Assembly: GCF_022898935.1 (NCBI RefSeq)
Contig: NZ_JALIRP010000009.1
Span: 123,748 to 187,747 of the forward strand
Length of the DNA: 64,000 nucleotides
From: Paenibacillus mangrovi
GTDB taxonomy: Bacteria > Bacillota > Bacilli > Paenibacillales > Paenibacillaceae
Direction: 5' to 3'
In this document: positions 26,443 through 36,096 of the stretch, piece by piece
Position numbering within the stretch: the first letter of the stretch is position 1
Layout: each line of letters starts with the position of its first letter
Made by a program: the position numbers and the translations under genes
The notes under the pieces: model-generated
What the model was told of the DNA's origin: nothing
What the model saw: only the letters and a program-made list of their open reading frames with translations
The model's database searches: none

Positions 26443-26735
26443 ATCTCAAGAGCTCGGCTTGTCGAAGTTTTTAAAAATCATAGGTTAAAGTTAGGTTCAA
26501 TAAACGTGAACTTATTTTATTACTTATGGATTTAGATAAATCACTAGTTCGAAGTAGTCTTTTAAGAGAGAATAGGATTCAACTTTTGGGGGATATTTCA
26601 AATTGGTTGATTTTTAAATCGTAGGAAGAACATCGGTATTAAAATGAAGATTTTTTCTTTTAATTGGTCTTTTCTCTCTAGTTCGAGTAGAACTACACAG
26701 TGGAATAATTAACGGAATTTTTCAATAGCAATTAA
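26443..26735. other. Intergenic stretch without recognised features
   Basis: About 290 AT-rich bases between the IS256 element and the helicase terminator. No frame with a ribosome binding site and no clear repeat was seen. Confidence 0.5.
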
Positions 26736-26739
26736 CTAA

Positions 26740-26780
26740 GTAAAAAGCATGCCGACGTCGATTTATAACCGACGTCAGCT
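26740..26780 (-). terminator. Terminator of the helicase-Nudix operon
   Basis: On the minus strand GCTGACGTCGG pairs with the opposite CGACGTCGGC arm across an eight-base loop, followed by GCTTTTTAC. About 60 bases after the helicase stop. Confidence 0.7.
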
Positions 26781-26835
26781 TTCTAATTTTCTAAGATTTT
26801 AGGATAGGATTCTTAAAAATTATCAATCAGTTCTT

Positions 26836-29724
26836 TTAAGACTCAGTCAAATACCCATAAAGCTTACTCTCTATCGATCGCTCTAATACTAGATTCATAT
26901 GAACGACAGGAATGAATTCATCATTCTTGTCGAGCATATAAGCCTGAACGGCGCTTTCCTGATCCGGGTGTGCTTTTCCCAAATAATAAAACTCTGTTCC
27001 TTCTGCATCGTCCTTTTTCACGAACACATGAAGGTCGATCATCCGATCGTCAGCCTCAATAATGGTTTTAACTTCTTCGGATTCAAGCGTTCGTCTACTT
27101 CTTGTTGACCATTTCAACACTTCAGAACTAACAAACTCCTCCTGATAATTAGTACTTGCCTCGACTCCATCATGTTTATGATAGGTTACAAAGATTGGAC
27201 AGGTCTGATGCTTCGTTTTATATCCATACATAGTGGAGCTTTCATCGTTATGCCAATTCAATAGTTTACAGGAATCCTTACGTGAATATTTCTTATACAG
27301 TGTGAGTTGCTCACTACATACATATTGTTCACTTATACGAGAAGCGGTATGAATAAGATCTGATACTATTTCACTGAAGTAAGAGTTGTTTTGCAAGGAA
27401 TTCTTCATTACCGGATGGAGCACGAATTGCTCATCTTGCATAAACATAACGACTGGGGTTGTTCCATATTTCTTCCGCGTTGGTTCTGTGAAGAAGGACA
27501 TGTCCAGAACACGTTTGACGGAGTCAATCGTTTGGGTATCTGTTGAGCAACCATGTTCAGTAAGAGCGTAAACATACTCCTCGTAGGTTACTTGTTCCTT
27601 CTTAAATAGCAATTCAAGCAATATGATTTCATGCCGACGCTTTCCACTTAGAACCTCAGCAGATAACATCACGACATATTTATGTTCTTGCTCTGATAAT
27701 TGCGGAATAGTTTCTTTGATTTTCTGTAAAAAATGATAATAGCTAGAGTGCTCATCCGTAAAAATTAGCGGATCAATGGAATCATTTTCAACATAATCTA
27801 TTAATCGAGGTATTCGATTTAGTCGATTTTTGAGTTGGAAATAGGCTTCCCTAAGTATCTTCAATGCTGTCAAATTGCTATTGCTAATCGAACGGAAAAT
27901 CTGATGCCTTGCAACATCTTCGAAGTTGATCGTCGAAACACCTTTAATATAACTAGTGTCCTTCATATGACGACGGATGTTGTCCTTATTCTGAGACTTG
28001 TCTCCAGATAGAGCTACTGGAATCAAATAATTATTCTTATAGTTTCCAATAAAATCGATAATGGTGACGAATTCCTTGTCTGAATGTTTACGCAGACCGC
28101 GTCCTAGCTGTTGAACAAACACGATACTTGATTGGGTCTGTCGCAGCATGACGACTTGATTTATACAAGGAATGTCGATCCCCTCATTAAAAATATCTAC
28201 GGTCAGGATATAGTCCAGATCTCCAGCTTCAAGGTCAGTTACGCAGTGGGTACGTTCTTCTTGACTGTCATCGCCCGTCAAAGCTCTGGTTCGGTAGCCT
28301 CGAGTATTTAAAATGTCGGATAGCTGCATAGCTTCTTCCTTACGACTACAGAAGATTAGTCCTTTTACAGCTTCTCCAGAATAACCATAGTATTCGATTT
28401 TCTCTATCAAATATGAGACTCGCTCATTAGCAACTAGCTGAGAGAGCATGGTTGTATCGTCAATCGTTTGACCGTTATATTCAAAATCTGTAACACCAAA
28501 ATAGTGAAACGGACATAACATATCTTCTTCTAATGCTTCCTGCAAGCGAATTTCATAGGCAATATTGTAATCGAACAATTCATAGATATTAAAATCATCT
28601 GTTCGTTCTGGTGTTGCCGTCATACCAAGCAGAAATTTAGGTTTGAAATAATCAATAATCTTATGATAGGAGCTAGCTCCAGCTTTATGGACCTCATCTA
28701 TTAAAATATAATCGAACTCCTCTGGATCAAAATTCGATAAAGTTGAGCTTTTAGAAATCGTCTGGATTGTAGCGAATAGATATTTGGCATCTGTATCTCT
28801 GCTAGTTCCAGATAAAATGCCGTAATCACTGTCTTTACCGCCAATGATTCGCTGATAATCGATCATGGCTTTTTGCAGGATCTGCTCACGATGCACAATA
28901 AATAGCATCCGATTGGGAGCAAAGTTTCTTACGTCAAAAGCAGAAAGATAGGTTTTTCCTGTACCTGTAGCGGATATAACCAAGCCTTTATGTTCCCCTG
29001 ACCTCCGTAGATCCTGCAAGTTCCTTAACGCATTCTTCTGCATTTTATTTGGCATAATCGAGCTGAAGACAGACTTTGGGGTCTCCGGAGTCAGAGGTAG
29101 CACTCTGCGGGCCATTCGATCTGCCTTTTGTACCTCTTCATATAAAATTTGATAGGCATCGATCCATTTTTCCGTTAGTGGAATAGCTTTATCCCATATC
29201 TTTTCAAATTCGCTTTGAAACTGTTCCAGCAGTCCACCATATTTAAAAGAGGTTAATTTCACATTCCATTCATAGTTGGATTTTAATGCTGCAGCTGTCA
29301 AGTTCGAGCTTCCCATAATGATCGTGGAATAACCTTCGTGTTGAAAGACGTACCCTTTGGCATGAAAGCCACTTAGATCCGTCAACCGAACTTCAATATT
29401 TGTGATCTTCAGCAGCTCTTTATAGATTTTTGGTTGGTTGAAATTTAGATAATTGGAGGTAAGGATTTTACCTGTTATTCCACGCATCTTTAGATCGGCC
29501 AGATGAGACTTTAGCGTGGCAAGTCCACTCTCAGTTATAAATGCCACGGAAAAAATGAAGGATCGACAGTGATCGAGTTCCTCCAATAAAGGAGTAAGCA
29601 CATAATTACTGGTCTCTATGTTGTTAACCAGAAGCTTAGGCTTGTATTTGTCCAAAGATTCCTGTTCTTGATTAATGAACGCCCAGCTTAAGGAATTGTT
29701 TAAATGCTGAATAGAGTCTTCCAT
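26836..29724 (-). CDS. PLD-domain/DEAD-box helicase with DUF3427
   Basis: A 962-residue protein. The N-terminal about 200 residues are phospholipase-D-like, with HAKGYVF and MGSSNLTAAAL. The superfamily II helicase core follows: Walker A SATGTGKTY near 255, DEVH box ILIDEVHKAG, motif III GMTATPER and motif VI QQLGRGLRKH near 555. The C-terminal 350 residues are DUF3427 (LLNWHNDESSTMYGYK, CPIFVTYHKHDG). Proteins of this layout usually pair with a Nudix hydrolase, as here (one-base gap to the upstream gene). They are widely suspected to act in DNA repair or anti-phage defence, combining a DNA motor with a possible PLD nuclease. The start has no strong site of its own; coupling with the Nudix gene is likely. 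Confidence 0.85.
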   Translation of the reverse strand: MEDSIQHLNNSLSWAFINQEQESLDKYKPKLLVNNIETSNYVLTPLLEELDHCRSFIFSVAFITESGLATLKSHLADLKMRGITGKILTSNYLNFNQPKIYKELLKITNIEVRLTDLSGFHAKGYVFQHEGYSTIIMGSSNLTAAALKSNYEWNVKLTSFKYGGLLEQFQSEFEKIWDKAIPLTEKWIDAYQILYEEVQKADRMARRVLPLTPETPKSVFSSIMPNKMQKNALRNLQDLRRSGEHKGLVISATGTGKTYLSAFDVRNFAPNRMLFIVHREQILQKAMIDYQRIIGGKDSDYGILSGTSRDTDAKYLFATIQTISKSSTLSNFDPEEFDYILIDEVHKAGASSYHKIIDYFKPKFLLGMTATPERTDDFNIYELFDYNIAYEIRLQEALEEDMLCPFHYFGVTDFEYNGQTIDDTTMLSQLVANERVSYLIEKIEYYGYSGEAVKGLIFCSRKEEAMQLSDILNTRGYRTRALTGDDSQEERTHCVTDLEAGDLDYILTVDIFNEGIDIPCINQVVMLRQTQSSIVFVQQLGRGLRKHSDKEFVTIIDFIGNYKNNYLIPVALSGDKSQNKDNIRRHMKDTSYIKGVSTINFEDVARHQIFRSISNSNLTALKILREAYFQLKNRLNRIPRLIDYVENDSIDPLIFTDEHSSYYHFLQKIKETIPQLSEQEHKYVVMLSAEVLSGKRRHEIILLELLFKKEQVTYEEYVYALTEHGCSTDTQTIDSVKRVLDMSFFTEPTRKKYGTTPVVMFMQDEQFVLHPVMKNSLQNNSYFSEIVSDLIHTASRISEQYVCSEQLTLYKKYSRKDSCKLLNWHNDESSTMYGYKTKHQTCPIFVTYHKHDGVEASTNYQEEFVSSEVLKWSTRSRRTLESEEVKTIIEADDRMIDLHVFVKKDDAEGTEFYYLGKAHPDQESAVQAYMLDKNDEFIPVVHMNLVLERSIESKLYGYLTES

Positions 29725-29725
29725 C

Positions 29726-30124
29726 TTATTTAATCAGCTTCTCTTGAATTTTTTTCACAGCGGGTATATCAGCAGGTGCCCAATCCAGAGACATTAACTC
29801 ATTTGGTGAGAGCCAAGAGATAGCCATGTGTTCCGTCAATCTAGGCTTTCCGCTTATCAGATGGCAATAGAAAGTGGTTAGATGAACAAAGCCAAAATCG
29901 TATTCATGTACGGTTGTTTCGATCGCCTCTCCAATCTCAATAGTACAATCCATTTCTTCGTCGATTTCACGTTTTAATGCAGCTTGAGGTGACTCGCCTT
30001 CCTCAATCTTCCCACCTGGGAATTCCCATTTGTATGCTAATGTTTTTGTAGCTCCACGCTGAGCACACAGAATTTTTCCATCTTCGATAATTACAGCTCC
30101 AACGACATGAATATGTTTTTTCAT
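29726..30124 (-). CDS. Nudix hydrolase (MutT-like, (deoxy)nucleoside triphosphate pyrophosphohydrolase)
   Basis: A 132-residue Nudix protein with the box GGKIEEGESPQAALKREIDEE around residues 37-58 (the usual final Gly is Asp). It begins MKKHIHVVGAVIIEDGKILCAQRG, as in MutT/8-oxo-dGTPases. It probably cleaves oxidised or otherwise unusual nucleotides. It is the first gene of a two-gene operon with the DUF3427 helicase, with a GGAGGTATAA site before the ATG. Confidence 0.9.
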   Translation of the reverse strand: MKKHIHVVGAVIIEDGKILCAQRGATKTLAYKWEFPGGKIEEGESPQAALKREIDEEMDCTIEIGEAIETTVHEYDFGFVHLTTFYCHLISGKPRLTEHMAISWLSPNELMSLDWAPADIPAVKKIQEKLIK

Positions 30125-30312
30125 TTTAAATTATACCTCCGGTTATGTAGCTTGATATATAGCGAATTCGGCAATTAATCTTATTCTATTATAGTTTCAA
30201 TGATTTGGGCTATATACATTGATGAAAGGAAAACTTGATCGGTTTGGTTCTACAAGCGTTATATCGATAGATTGGTGTAGCTGATATGCAATAATTAGAT
30301 AGTTTACGTGAA

Positions 30313-30531
30313 TTGCTGATCGTCTCGGGTGGACGTGGCATTTACACGGCACTGTATACATCCAAGTATATTTTCGATAGGGCTGAAGAAATAGCAGAGC
30401 TAAAATTGGAGACGGAAGAGGACTTGCACAAATGGCGAGAAGAAAGACGTGCGGATGCCGTTAAAGTGGAGCTTGATCATGTGCAGGTGGATTTGGCAAG
30501 GAGTGTGCTCGGAATTCATAGAAGGCAGTAA
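30313..30531 (+). pseudogene. Unrecognised gene fragment
   Basis: A 72-codon frame (LLIVSGGRGIYTALYTSKYIF, then a charged helix EEIAELKLETEEDLHKWREE) without ribosome binding site or proper start. Its composition is protein-like and the helical part is amphipathic, so it is probably the 3' end of a gene whose front was lost. I recognise no family. The preceding gap (30125-30312) contains nothing else that I can support. Confidence 0.3.
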
Positions 30532-30679
30532 AAGCGGACGTCTGGCATTGATCGAAATATATGATTGTTAATGAATCTGTTTTCGTAGAATGCTATAATT
30601 TGGATGGTCCATACACATCTTGAGTGGGCGCACTCCTCCTTGTGAAGGAGGTGATGCGATGAAGCATTTCGTTCGGTGA

Positions 30680-30991
30680 GGTGATAATCTTCGGGATCTT
30701 CTTGTTTGCTTTGCTGACGATAGCGAGGTTGATCTGATACTTCGTGGTAAAGAAGGATATAAGATTGCAGTACAGTGTAAACGCTGGAAGCAAAATGTAG
30801 GGAATGACATAGTTCTTAGATTAAAAGCAGGAAAGCAAGTGCATGGGTGTTACGATGCATGGATAGTTACGACGAGTAATTTCACCAAGGATGCTAGAAG
30901 AGACGCTGAACGATTAAACATTCATTTGATTAATGGGATTGCGCTCGAGAACAAGTTAAATGCCAGGAAAAAGAAAAAAAGAATTGGATAA
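30680..30991 (+). pseudogene. Mrr-type restriction endonuclease remnant
   Basis: An open frame without a usable start, from the codon after a TGA at 30677 to the TAA at 30989-30991. It contains DDSEVDLILRGKEGYKIAVQCKRWKQNVG and YDAWIVTTSNFTKDARRDAE, the catalytic core (Asp and Gln-x-Lys) and following strand of Mrr-cat endonucleases. The N-terminal membrane or targeting region is missing, and an upstream GGAGGTGATGCGATGAAG start is cut off by a stop after six codons. Homologues act on modified DNA or in general DNA cleavage; this copy is broken. Confidence 0.65.
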
Positions 30992-31021
30992 AACACCAAT
31001 ACATAAGGATGGAGTTCTCGC

Positions 31022-31735
31022 ATGCTGAAAAAACTAGTGTCCATGTTTAAATCTCATGATGCTCCAAATAAGAAGTCGGTTCAAACAACGAATAAAGTGA
31101 AAACATCAGGAGGAAGCAAGCCCGAAGTTCAACCAACTCGCATCGGTGAACTCGGTGAATATAAAATAAATATTCAGCTGGATCAGCTACCTAGGGAATG
31201 TATGTATTTGAGCGATTTGATGATTGCCAATACTAAGTCCCGTACGGGTTATTCGCAGATTGATCATGTGGTGATCACGCCCCAAGGTTTGTTTGTGATT
31301 GAGACGAAGAATTATACAGGTGAGATCAAAGGCAAAAGAGAAGAAAAAACATGGACGGTAAGTAATCGTTTTAGAATGTATAACCCCTTCATGCAGAATT
31401 ATGGTCATATTCAGGCAATTAAGGGGTACCTTCCGAAATATAAAGAGATACGATTTATCTCCTTGGTTTCCTTTACTATGCGTTGCCGATTTAGTGTTGA
31501 CCCTGAACTTAGAAAAATTCAATCGGATGATCTTATTGTGTATGATGTTGAATTGTCTGAATATATTCAGCGAAAAATGAACCGGATTCAAGTGGAGAAG
31601 TTAGATAAAGAATTATCTGAATCGGATATTCAGACAATCTACAATTCATTGCTAGAGGTAAATATCACAGATCCAAAAGTTCGGGCTGAGCATGTAGAGA
31701 AGGCTGGTAATTCTAAAAAAACGAAGCAGCAATAA
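31022..31735 (+). CDS. NERD domain-containing protein (nuclease-related)
   Basis: A 237-residue protein with a NERD domain from about residue 40: GELGEYKINIQLDQLP, YSQIDHVVITPQGLFVIETKNYTG (the Asp and Glu-x-Lys of a PD-(D/E)xK fold) and NPFMQNYGHIQAIKGYL. NERD proteins are presumed nucleases or DNA-processing factors. The N-terminal 35 residues are basic and low complexity. AAGGATGGAG precedes the ATG. It follows the Mrr remnant by 30 bases and is closed by a strong terminator, so it was probably cotranscribed with the intact Mrr gene once. Confidence 0.85.
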   Translation: MLKKLVSMFKSHDAPNKKSVQTTNKVKTSGGSKPEVQPTRIGELGEYKINIQLDQLPRECMYLSDLMIANTKSRTGYSQIDHVVITPQGLFVIETKNYTGEIKGKREEKTWTVSNRFRMYNPFMQNYGHIQAIKGYLPKYKEIRFISLVSFTMRCRFSVDPELRKIQSDDLIVYDVELSEYIQRKMNRIQVEKLDKELSESDIQTIYNSLLEVNITDPKVRAEHVEKAGNSKKTKQQ

Positions 31736-31765
31736 TCGTTATGTGATAAATTCAATTCTAAGAAA

Positions 31766-31798
31766 AGAGATAACGTTATTTTGCGTTATCTCTTTTTC
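31766..31798 (+). terminator. Terminator of the NERD gene
   Basis: Ten-pair stem AGAGATAACG/CGTTATCTCT with an eight-base loop, followed by TTTTTC. The remaining 250 bases to the next gene hold no feature I can support. Confidence 0.85.
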
Positions 31799-32053
31799 AT
31801 TGCAAGCGTCCTCGTCCTCGTATGAGGATGAAGTGAACAAATGGCGTTAAATCCGCATACATTGTTAGACTTCATCATGACGGGTTGGAAAGTATTATTT
31901 CGTGCAACCCAAAACAATCTTCCTCGTATAAAGGTATGATTCTTCATTGAGAAGAAGTTGGCGCAACAAGCATTCTTCCTTTAAATTATCATAAATTCCC
32001 GGGTTATGAATCGGATATGACTCTAACTCTTTTAGAAACCGAGGGAACATCAT

Positions 32054-34444
32054 ATGAATACACATTATATAAATCATGCCGGACCCGATGCTAGCTATCG
32101 TCTAGCAGAGGAGAAGGCAGCTCAATATTTTTCAACTCTTAATGCTCAGGTAAAGAATCAATCTTTCCTGCCCATCTTGACCAATGACATTCAGCTCTGG
32201 AAAAGAAATCATATCTCTAAGCCATCGTTATTATCCTTGTTTTCAAAGAAAAAGAAGGGGCCGGATTCGCGAGACTATGGGCGATATATTCAATGGCTGA
32301 ATTACACAGGCAAACTAGATGATTATCTGGATCGAAGCGTTTCTTACATTTATATGAGGGATCTAGGTAAAGCCTTGGATTCACCTGAGACGAAGAACCG
32401 TATTCAAAGAATTGTTGCCGATGTAAAGAGGTACGTTCTGCAATTGAAAGCGGGAGAGAGCGATAAACTTCCAGCGACGTTGGACTTGGCAGAGTTGTAT
32501 CGCGGGTCGCAGAAGCTTGGGATTGAAGCATCTACGATCTGGCTTATCGACAAACTCAGGGGAGTGGCTGCCCATATTCCTGAGGGGATGAGCGCCGAAC
32601 ATGCAGAGCGAAAGCTGCTCAAGATCATTATCGGCGTCATGATGCATGTATACGAAGAATTAGATGCAGATGTATCTCCTTCTGTAAGGGCACAGAAACT
32701 CAGTGAAGCGATTCGACTTGGCTATTCCTATGGCCTAACTTATCCCTTCATCGATGATCTGTTGGATTCCCATGTATTAACTCCGGAGGAGAAGGAGCAA
32801 TATTCGCACATGATTCGCAGTGCGCTTCTTACAGGGATTGTTCCAGAGATAAAATTATGGACGGGAAGTAATCAAGAGCTCATTCAATATATCCATGCAG
32901 AGCTTAAAGAAGCATTTGAAACGATCGAGAATATTCAAAGTGAAGAGTCCAGGCAGGTTTTCTTCGAGCAATCCTATGTCTTTTTTCAATCTCAAGAACA
33001 GGATCGTGCCAAAAGCCTTGCTTACGCAAGTTACACCAATGAGGAGCTCTATATTCCGGTTATTTTGAAGTCTTCATCATCACGACAAGTTGTTCGATCC
33101 GTCATTGCTGCTTCGGTAGATGATGGCTTCGATCATCGCACATTTTATTATGGCCTTTACAATCAATTAGCAGATGACTTTGCCGATATGTTTGACGATA
33201 TGAACCACGGTGCCGTCACTCCATATACCTATTATTTAAAATACCGACACCAGCGTCCTGATCTCATGAATCCATTTGAATTATATTGGGCGGTTATTCA
33301 TCACCTAATTCATGGCGTGCATCATTCCGATTCCAGCACAAGAGAGGTGATCTTGGATCGTGCCATTAATGGTCTGAAGCGCTGCAAGGAGCGCGTAGGA
33401 ACGGAAAAATATAACGAAATCATGGATATCTTTGCTTCCGGAATTCCTACATTTAACAAGCTTGTTCAGCAAATGGTTTGGAAAGCGAATGACGTGGACT
33501 TCTTTGATAAGCTGCTGCGAGACCAACTTGTTACAGCTCTTCGTAATAATCAGAGGGAGAAGGAAGAATTCTTTAACACCATTGATAAAGCACGTGATCA
33601 GATCAACAGCGTCTTAAAGATACCAAAGGAAGACGGTATCTCTCCCATGAAAGAGCCGCTTATCGATGCGGCCAATTACAGCCTGGAAGGTGACGGCAAA
33701 CGGTTGCGTCCGATTCTGTCTTGGACTATAGCCGTTAACACATTCGGTCTGAATGCGTCCGAGATTGTGCCTCTTCTGCGATCCATTGAGTATATGCATA
33801 CGGCCTCTTTAATCTTTGATGATCTGCCTTCACAAGATAATGCCTCCATAAGGCGTGGCCGTCCAACTCTGCATCAGGTGCATAATATTGCGACAGCCGA
33901 ATTGACAGGACTATTACTCATTCAAAGGGCGATTAAAGAGCAGTCGTCGCTTAAGTCTTTTGATCCGAAGGCTGTACTCGCCCTGATGCAATATTCCGCG
34001 CATAAGACAGAGGAAATGTGCATGGGGCAAGCGATGGATCTTGATTCCAAGGGGAAGGTGCTGAATCTCGATCAGCTGAATATGATTTGTTTTTATAAGA
34101 CAGGAGTCGCTTTTGAAGCCTCCCTTGTCATGCCGGCTATTCTCGCTCAGATCCCTGAGAAAGAGATCGAAACGCTAAAGAAATATGCCTATCATGCCGG
34201 GATTGCTTTTCAAATTAAAGATGACTTGTTAGATCTGGAAGGGGATACGCACGTACTTGGAAAACCTGTTGGTCAGGATGCTCAGAATAACAATTCGAAC
34301 TTTGTGTCCATCCTTGGCCAAGGGGGCGCCAGAAAAGAGATGTGGGAGCACTACTGTCTGGCGATGGAAGCATTGAAGGACCTGCCGCGCAATATTGCGT
34401 TCCTCCGTCACTTGCTGAATTACTTTGTCAATCGAGATCGCTGA
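32054..34444 (+). CDS. Two-part polyprenyl synthetase family protein
   Basis: A 796-residue protein. The C-terminal 270 residues are a trans-isoprenyl diphosphate synthase: GDGKRLRPILSW near 555, first aspartate-rich motif DDLPSQD near 590 with SIRRGRPTLH after it, and second motif KDDLLDLEGD near 722. These bind magnesium and the allylic substrate and would chain isopentenyl diphosphate. The N-terminal 500 residues are helical and also contain a DDLLD sequence near 233 and further helices typical of terpene-synthase-like folds, suggesting a fused second domain with cyclase or regulatory role. Stand-alone family enzymes are about 300 residues, so this is much larger. No terpene neighbours are present. 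Confidence 0.75.
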   Translation: MNTHYINHAGPDASYRLAEEKAAQYFSTLNAQVKNQSFLPILTNDIQLWKRNHISKPSLLSLFSKKKKGPDSRDYGRYIQWLNYTGKLDDYLDRSVSYIYMRDLGKALDSPETKNRIQRIVADVKRYVLQLKAGESDKLPATLDLAELYRGSQKLGIEASTIWLIDKLRGVAAHIPEGMSAEHAERKLLKIIIGVMMHVYEELDADVSPSVRAQKLSEAIRLGYSYGLTYPFIDDLLDSHVLTPEEKEQYSHMIRSALLTGIVPEIKLWTGSNQELIQYIHAELKEAFETIENIQSEESRQVFFEQSYVFFQSQEQDRAKSLAYASYTNEELYIPVILKSSSSRQVVRSVIAASVDDGFDHRTFYYGLYNQLADDFADMFDDMNHGAVTPYTYYLKYRHQRPDLMNPFELYWAVIHHLIHGVHHSDSSTREVILDRAINGLKRCKERVGTEKYNEIMDIFASGIPTFNKLVQQMVWKANDVDFFDKLLRDQLVTALRNNQREKEEFFNTIDKARDQINSVLKIPKEDGISPMKEPLIDAANYSLEGDGKRLRPILSWTIAVNTFGLNASEIVPLLRSIEYMHTASLIFDDLPSQDNASIRRGRPTLHQVHNIATAELTGLLLIQRAIKEQSSLKSFDPKAVLALMQYSAHKTEEMCMGQAMDLDSKGKVLNLDQLNMICFYKTGVAFEASLVMPAILAQIPEKEIETLKKYAYHAGIAFQIKDDLLDLEGDTHVLGKPVGQDAQNNNSNFVSILGQGGARKEMWEHYCLAMEALKDLPRNIAFLRHLLNYFVNRDR

Positions 34445-34482
34445 TAGAGCTTTGAAAGTAGACAGAAATTGAGGCAGGCTGA

Positions 34483-34525
34483 AGGAGGTGTCCCAAAAGT
34501 CTAAAACGACTTGGGGCACCCCCTT
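34483..34525. terminator. Bidirectional terminator between convergent genes
   Basis: GGAGGTGTCCCAAAAGTC pairs with GACTTGGGGCACCCCC around a TAAAAC loop, with T-rich flanks, between the polyprenyl synthetase gene and the HAD phosphatase gene. Confidence 0.85.
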
Positions 34526-34528
34526 TAT

Positions 34529-35320
34529 TTATTTCATGCACAACACGCCAAGCTGAGCTAGAGCGTAAGCCACACCATCCTCCTCACAATGCTTCGTAAC
34601 CATATTTGCTTTTTCCTGCACGTAGGCAGGCGCGTTTGCCACGGCTACCGAATAACCTGATTCAGCAAACATAGGCAGATCATTATCATGATTGCCGATG
34701 GCTAGCACTTCTTCTGTGGCAATCTGGAGGTGCTGCTTCAGATAACGAAGTGCTTCCCCTTTGTTGGCCTGAACATGGGTAATTTCGATGTTGTGGTTAT
34801 CACTCGGATGTATTTGCAGCGGGAGGGCCTTAAGATCCTCGATAATGGCGGCAAGCTTAGCGTCATCGTCTTGAACGAAGATTTTATAATAGGTTTCATT
34901 CAGGGGGATCGGACCAACGCTCACTGGTAAATCCGGGTAATCCCGTCGAATGGAATCGACCAAATGGGATTCTTGCGCTGCAAACATGGCATCTCGTGTA
35001 TAAATCCGATAAAGAGCTTGGTGCTTCTCAATCGAATGTAGGATGTGGTGTATATATTCAGGCGGGATCGGATAGGATATAAGATCCTTTTGAGCCTGAA
35101 TATCATACACGTTGGCGCCGTTACTGGCGAACAAATAAGCGGCGCCTTGAAATTTATGCGCAAAGGGCAGCGCTGCTGCGAACATTTTCCCGGTGATGAC
35201 GGCGACGATGGTACCTTGGCTAATGACTCGGTTCACGGCTTCGCGGTTGATGTCGCTTAGATGCAACCGGCGATCAATCGTTGTACCATCCAGATCCAAA
35301 GCGATTAATTTGAATTTCAT
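34529..35320 (-). CDS. Cof-type HAD-IIB phosphatase
   Basis: A 263-residue HAD hydrolase with catalytic DLDGT at residues 9-13, VITGK motif II near 43, the lysine in NKGEALRYL near 190 and motif III/IV GNHDNDLPMF near 212. The cap between motifs II and III is of the IIB (Cof) class; members dephosphorylate sugar phosphates or nucleotide-like metabolites. The downstream neighbour in the same direction is none; upstream lies a SIS-domain gene 35 bases away, so a two-gene operon is likely and a sugar-phosphate substrate plausible. Confidence 0.88.
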   Translation of the reverse strand: MKFKLIALDLDGTTIDRRLHLSDINREAVNRVISQGTIVAVITGKMFAAALPFAHKFQGAAYLFASNGANVYDIQAQKDLISYPIPPEYIHHILHSIEKHQALYRIYTRDAMFAAQESHLVDSIRRDYPDLPVSVGPIPLNETYYKIFVQDDDAKLAAIIEDLKALPLQIHPSDNHNIEITHVQANKGEALRYLKQHLQIATEEVLAIGNHDNDLPMFAESGYSVAVANAPAYVQEKANMVTKHCEEDGVAYALAQLGVLCMK

Positions 35321-35355
35321 GATGCCTCCTAAGTATGAAGAAAATAAATTACATT

Positions 35356-36096
35356 TTATTGATAATGAATCTGCTGCTTGTATTGCTCCAGCAGCTTTTG
35401 GTTGTGTTCATCGCCGCCTTCCAGATTAGCCGAAAGAAAGACAGGCGGAGTTATCCCGCGCTGGATCAGGAGATCGATCGTTTGCGAAATAACAGCATGC
35501 ATCATCGTGACGCCGGTGACGGTTGAGAGTGGAGCTGTTTTTACTTGTAATCCTTCGATCGACAAGACCGCATCTCCCTTCACTCCCATGACATCCAGAA
35601 CAATATCCGCTAATTCAAACAAACGTTTGCCGCTGGAATGCCTGCTCTTAACATCATTCGAGTAGATCATCGATGTTAGAGCGATCACCTTAACCCCTTT
35701 ATTTCTTGCCCACAACGCCAGTTCAACAGGCACTGTATTGCGCCCGGAAACGGAAGCGATGATAAGCACATCGTCTTTCTTGAGCGGCGTCTCCGAAAGA
35801 ACTGCCTCGGCGAGTCCGGATATTCTTTCGAATTTGGTTGTACGGGTGGAAGGAAAGGTCTCCAAAGTCATCCCCGGAAGAAAAATGGGATTCACCAGGA
35901 TAAAACCGCCGGCCCTGTAGAAAACCTCTTGAGCGAAGATGCTGGAATGACTGCAGCCCGTAATGTAAATCGAGCCTCCGTGTTCTACGGTATCTGCTAA
36001 TAAAAGCGAGGTCTGCTGCATCGCCCCACATTGTTCGTGCAATACACGATCTAAGTTTTCCTTTACCGCTTGAAAATAACGCTCAATTTGCTGCAT
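35356..36096 (-). CDS. SIS domain sugar isomerase-type protein (UPF0309-like)
   Basis: A 246-residue SIS domain protein: IYITGCSHSSIFAQEVFYRAGG near residue 45 and IIASVSGRNTVPVELALWARNKG near 110 make the sugar-phosphate pocket. HSSGKRLFELADIVLD follows. ATG at 36096 is chosen because GGGGAG lies eight bases upstream; an ATG at 36114 is inside or before it. Divergent from the DeoR regulator, and homologous in layout to the SIS protein at 43782-44510. It probably isomerises or binds a phosphorylated amino sugar. Confidence 0.85.
   Translation of the reverse strand: MQQIERYFQAVKENLDRVLHEQCGAMQQTSLLLADTVEHGGSIYITGCSHSSIFAQEVFYRAGGFILVNPIFLPGMTLETFPSTRTTKFERISGLAEAVLSETPLKKDDVLIIASVSGRNTVPVELALWARNKGVKVIALTSMIYSNDVKSRHSSGKRLFELADIVLDVMGVKGDAVLSIEGLQVKTAPLSTVTGVTMMHAVISQTIDLLIQRGITPPVFLSANLEGGDEHNQKLLEQYKQQIHYQ

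Noticed and set aside
32217..32647. Three minus-strand frames inside the polyprenyl synthetase gene
   Set aside because: Shadow frames of a long coding region with intact synthase motifs; no start signals.
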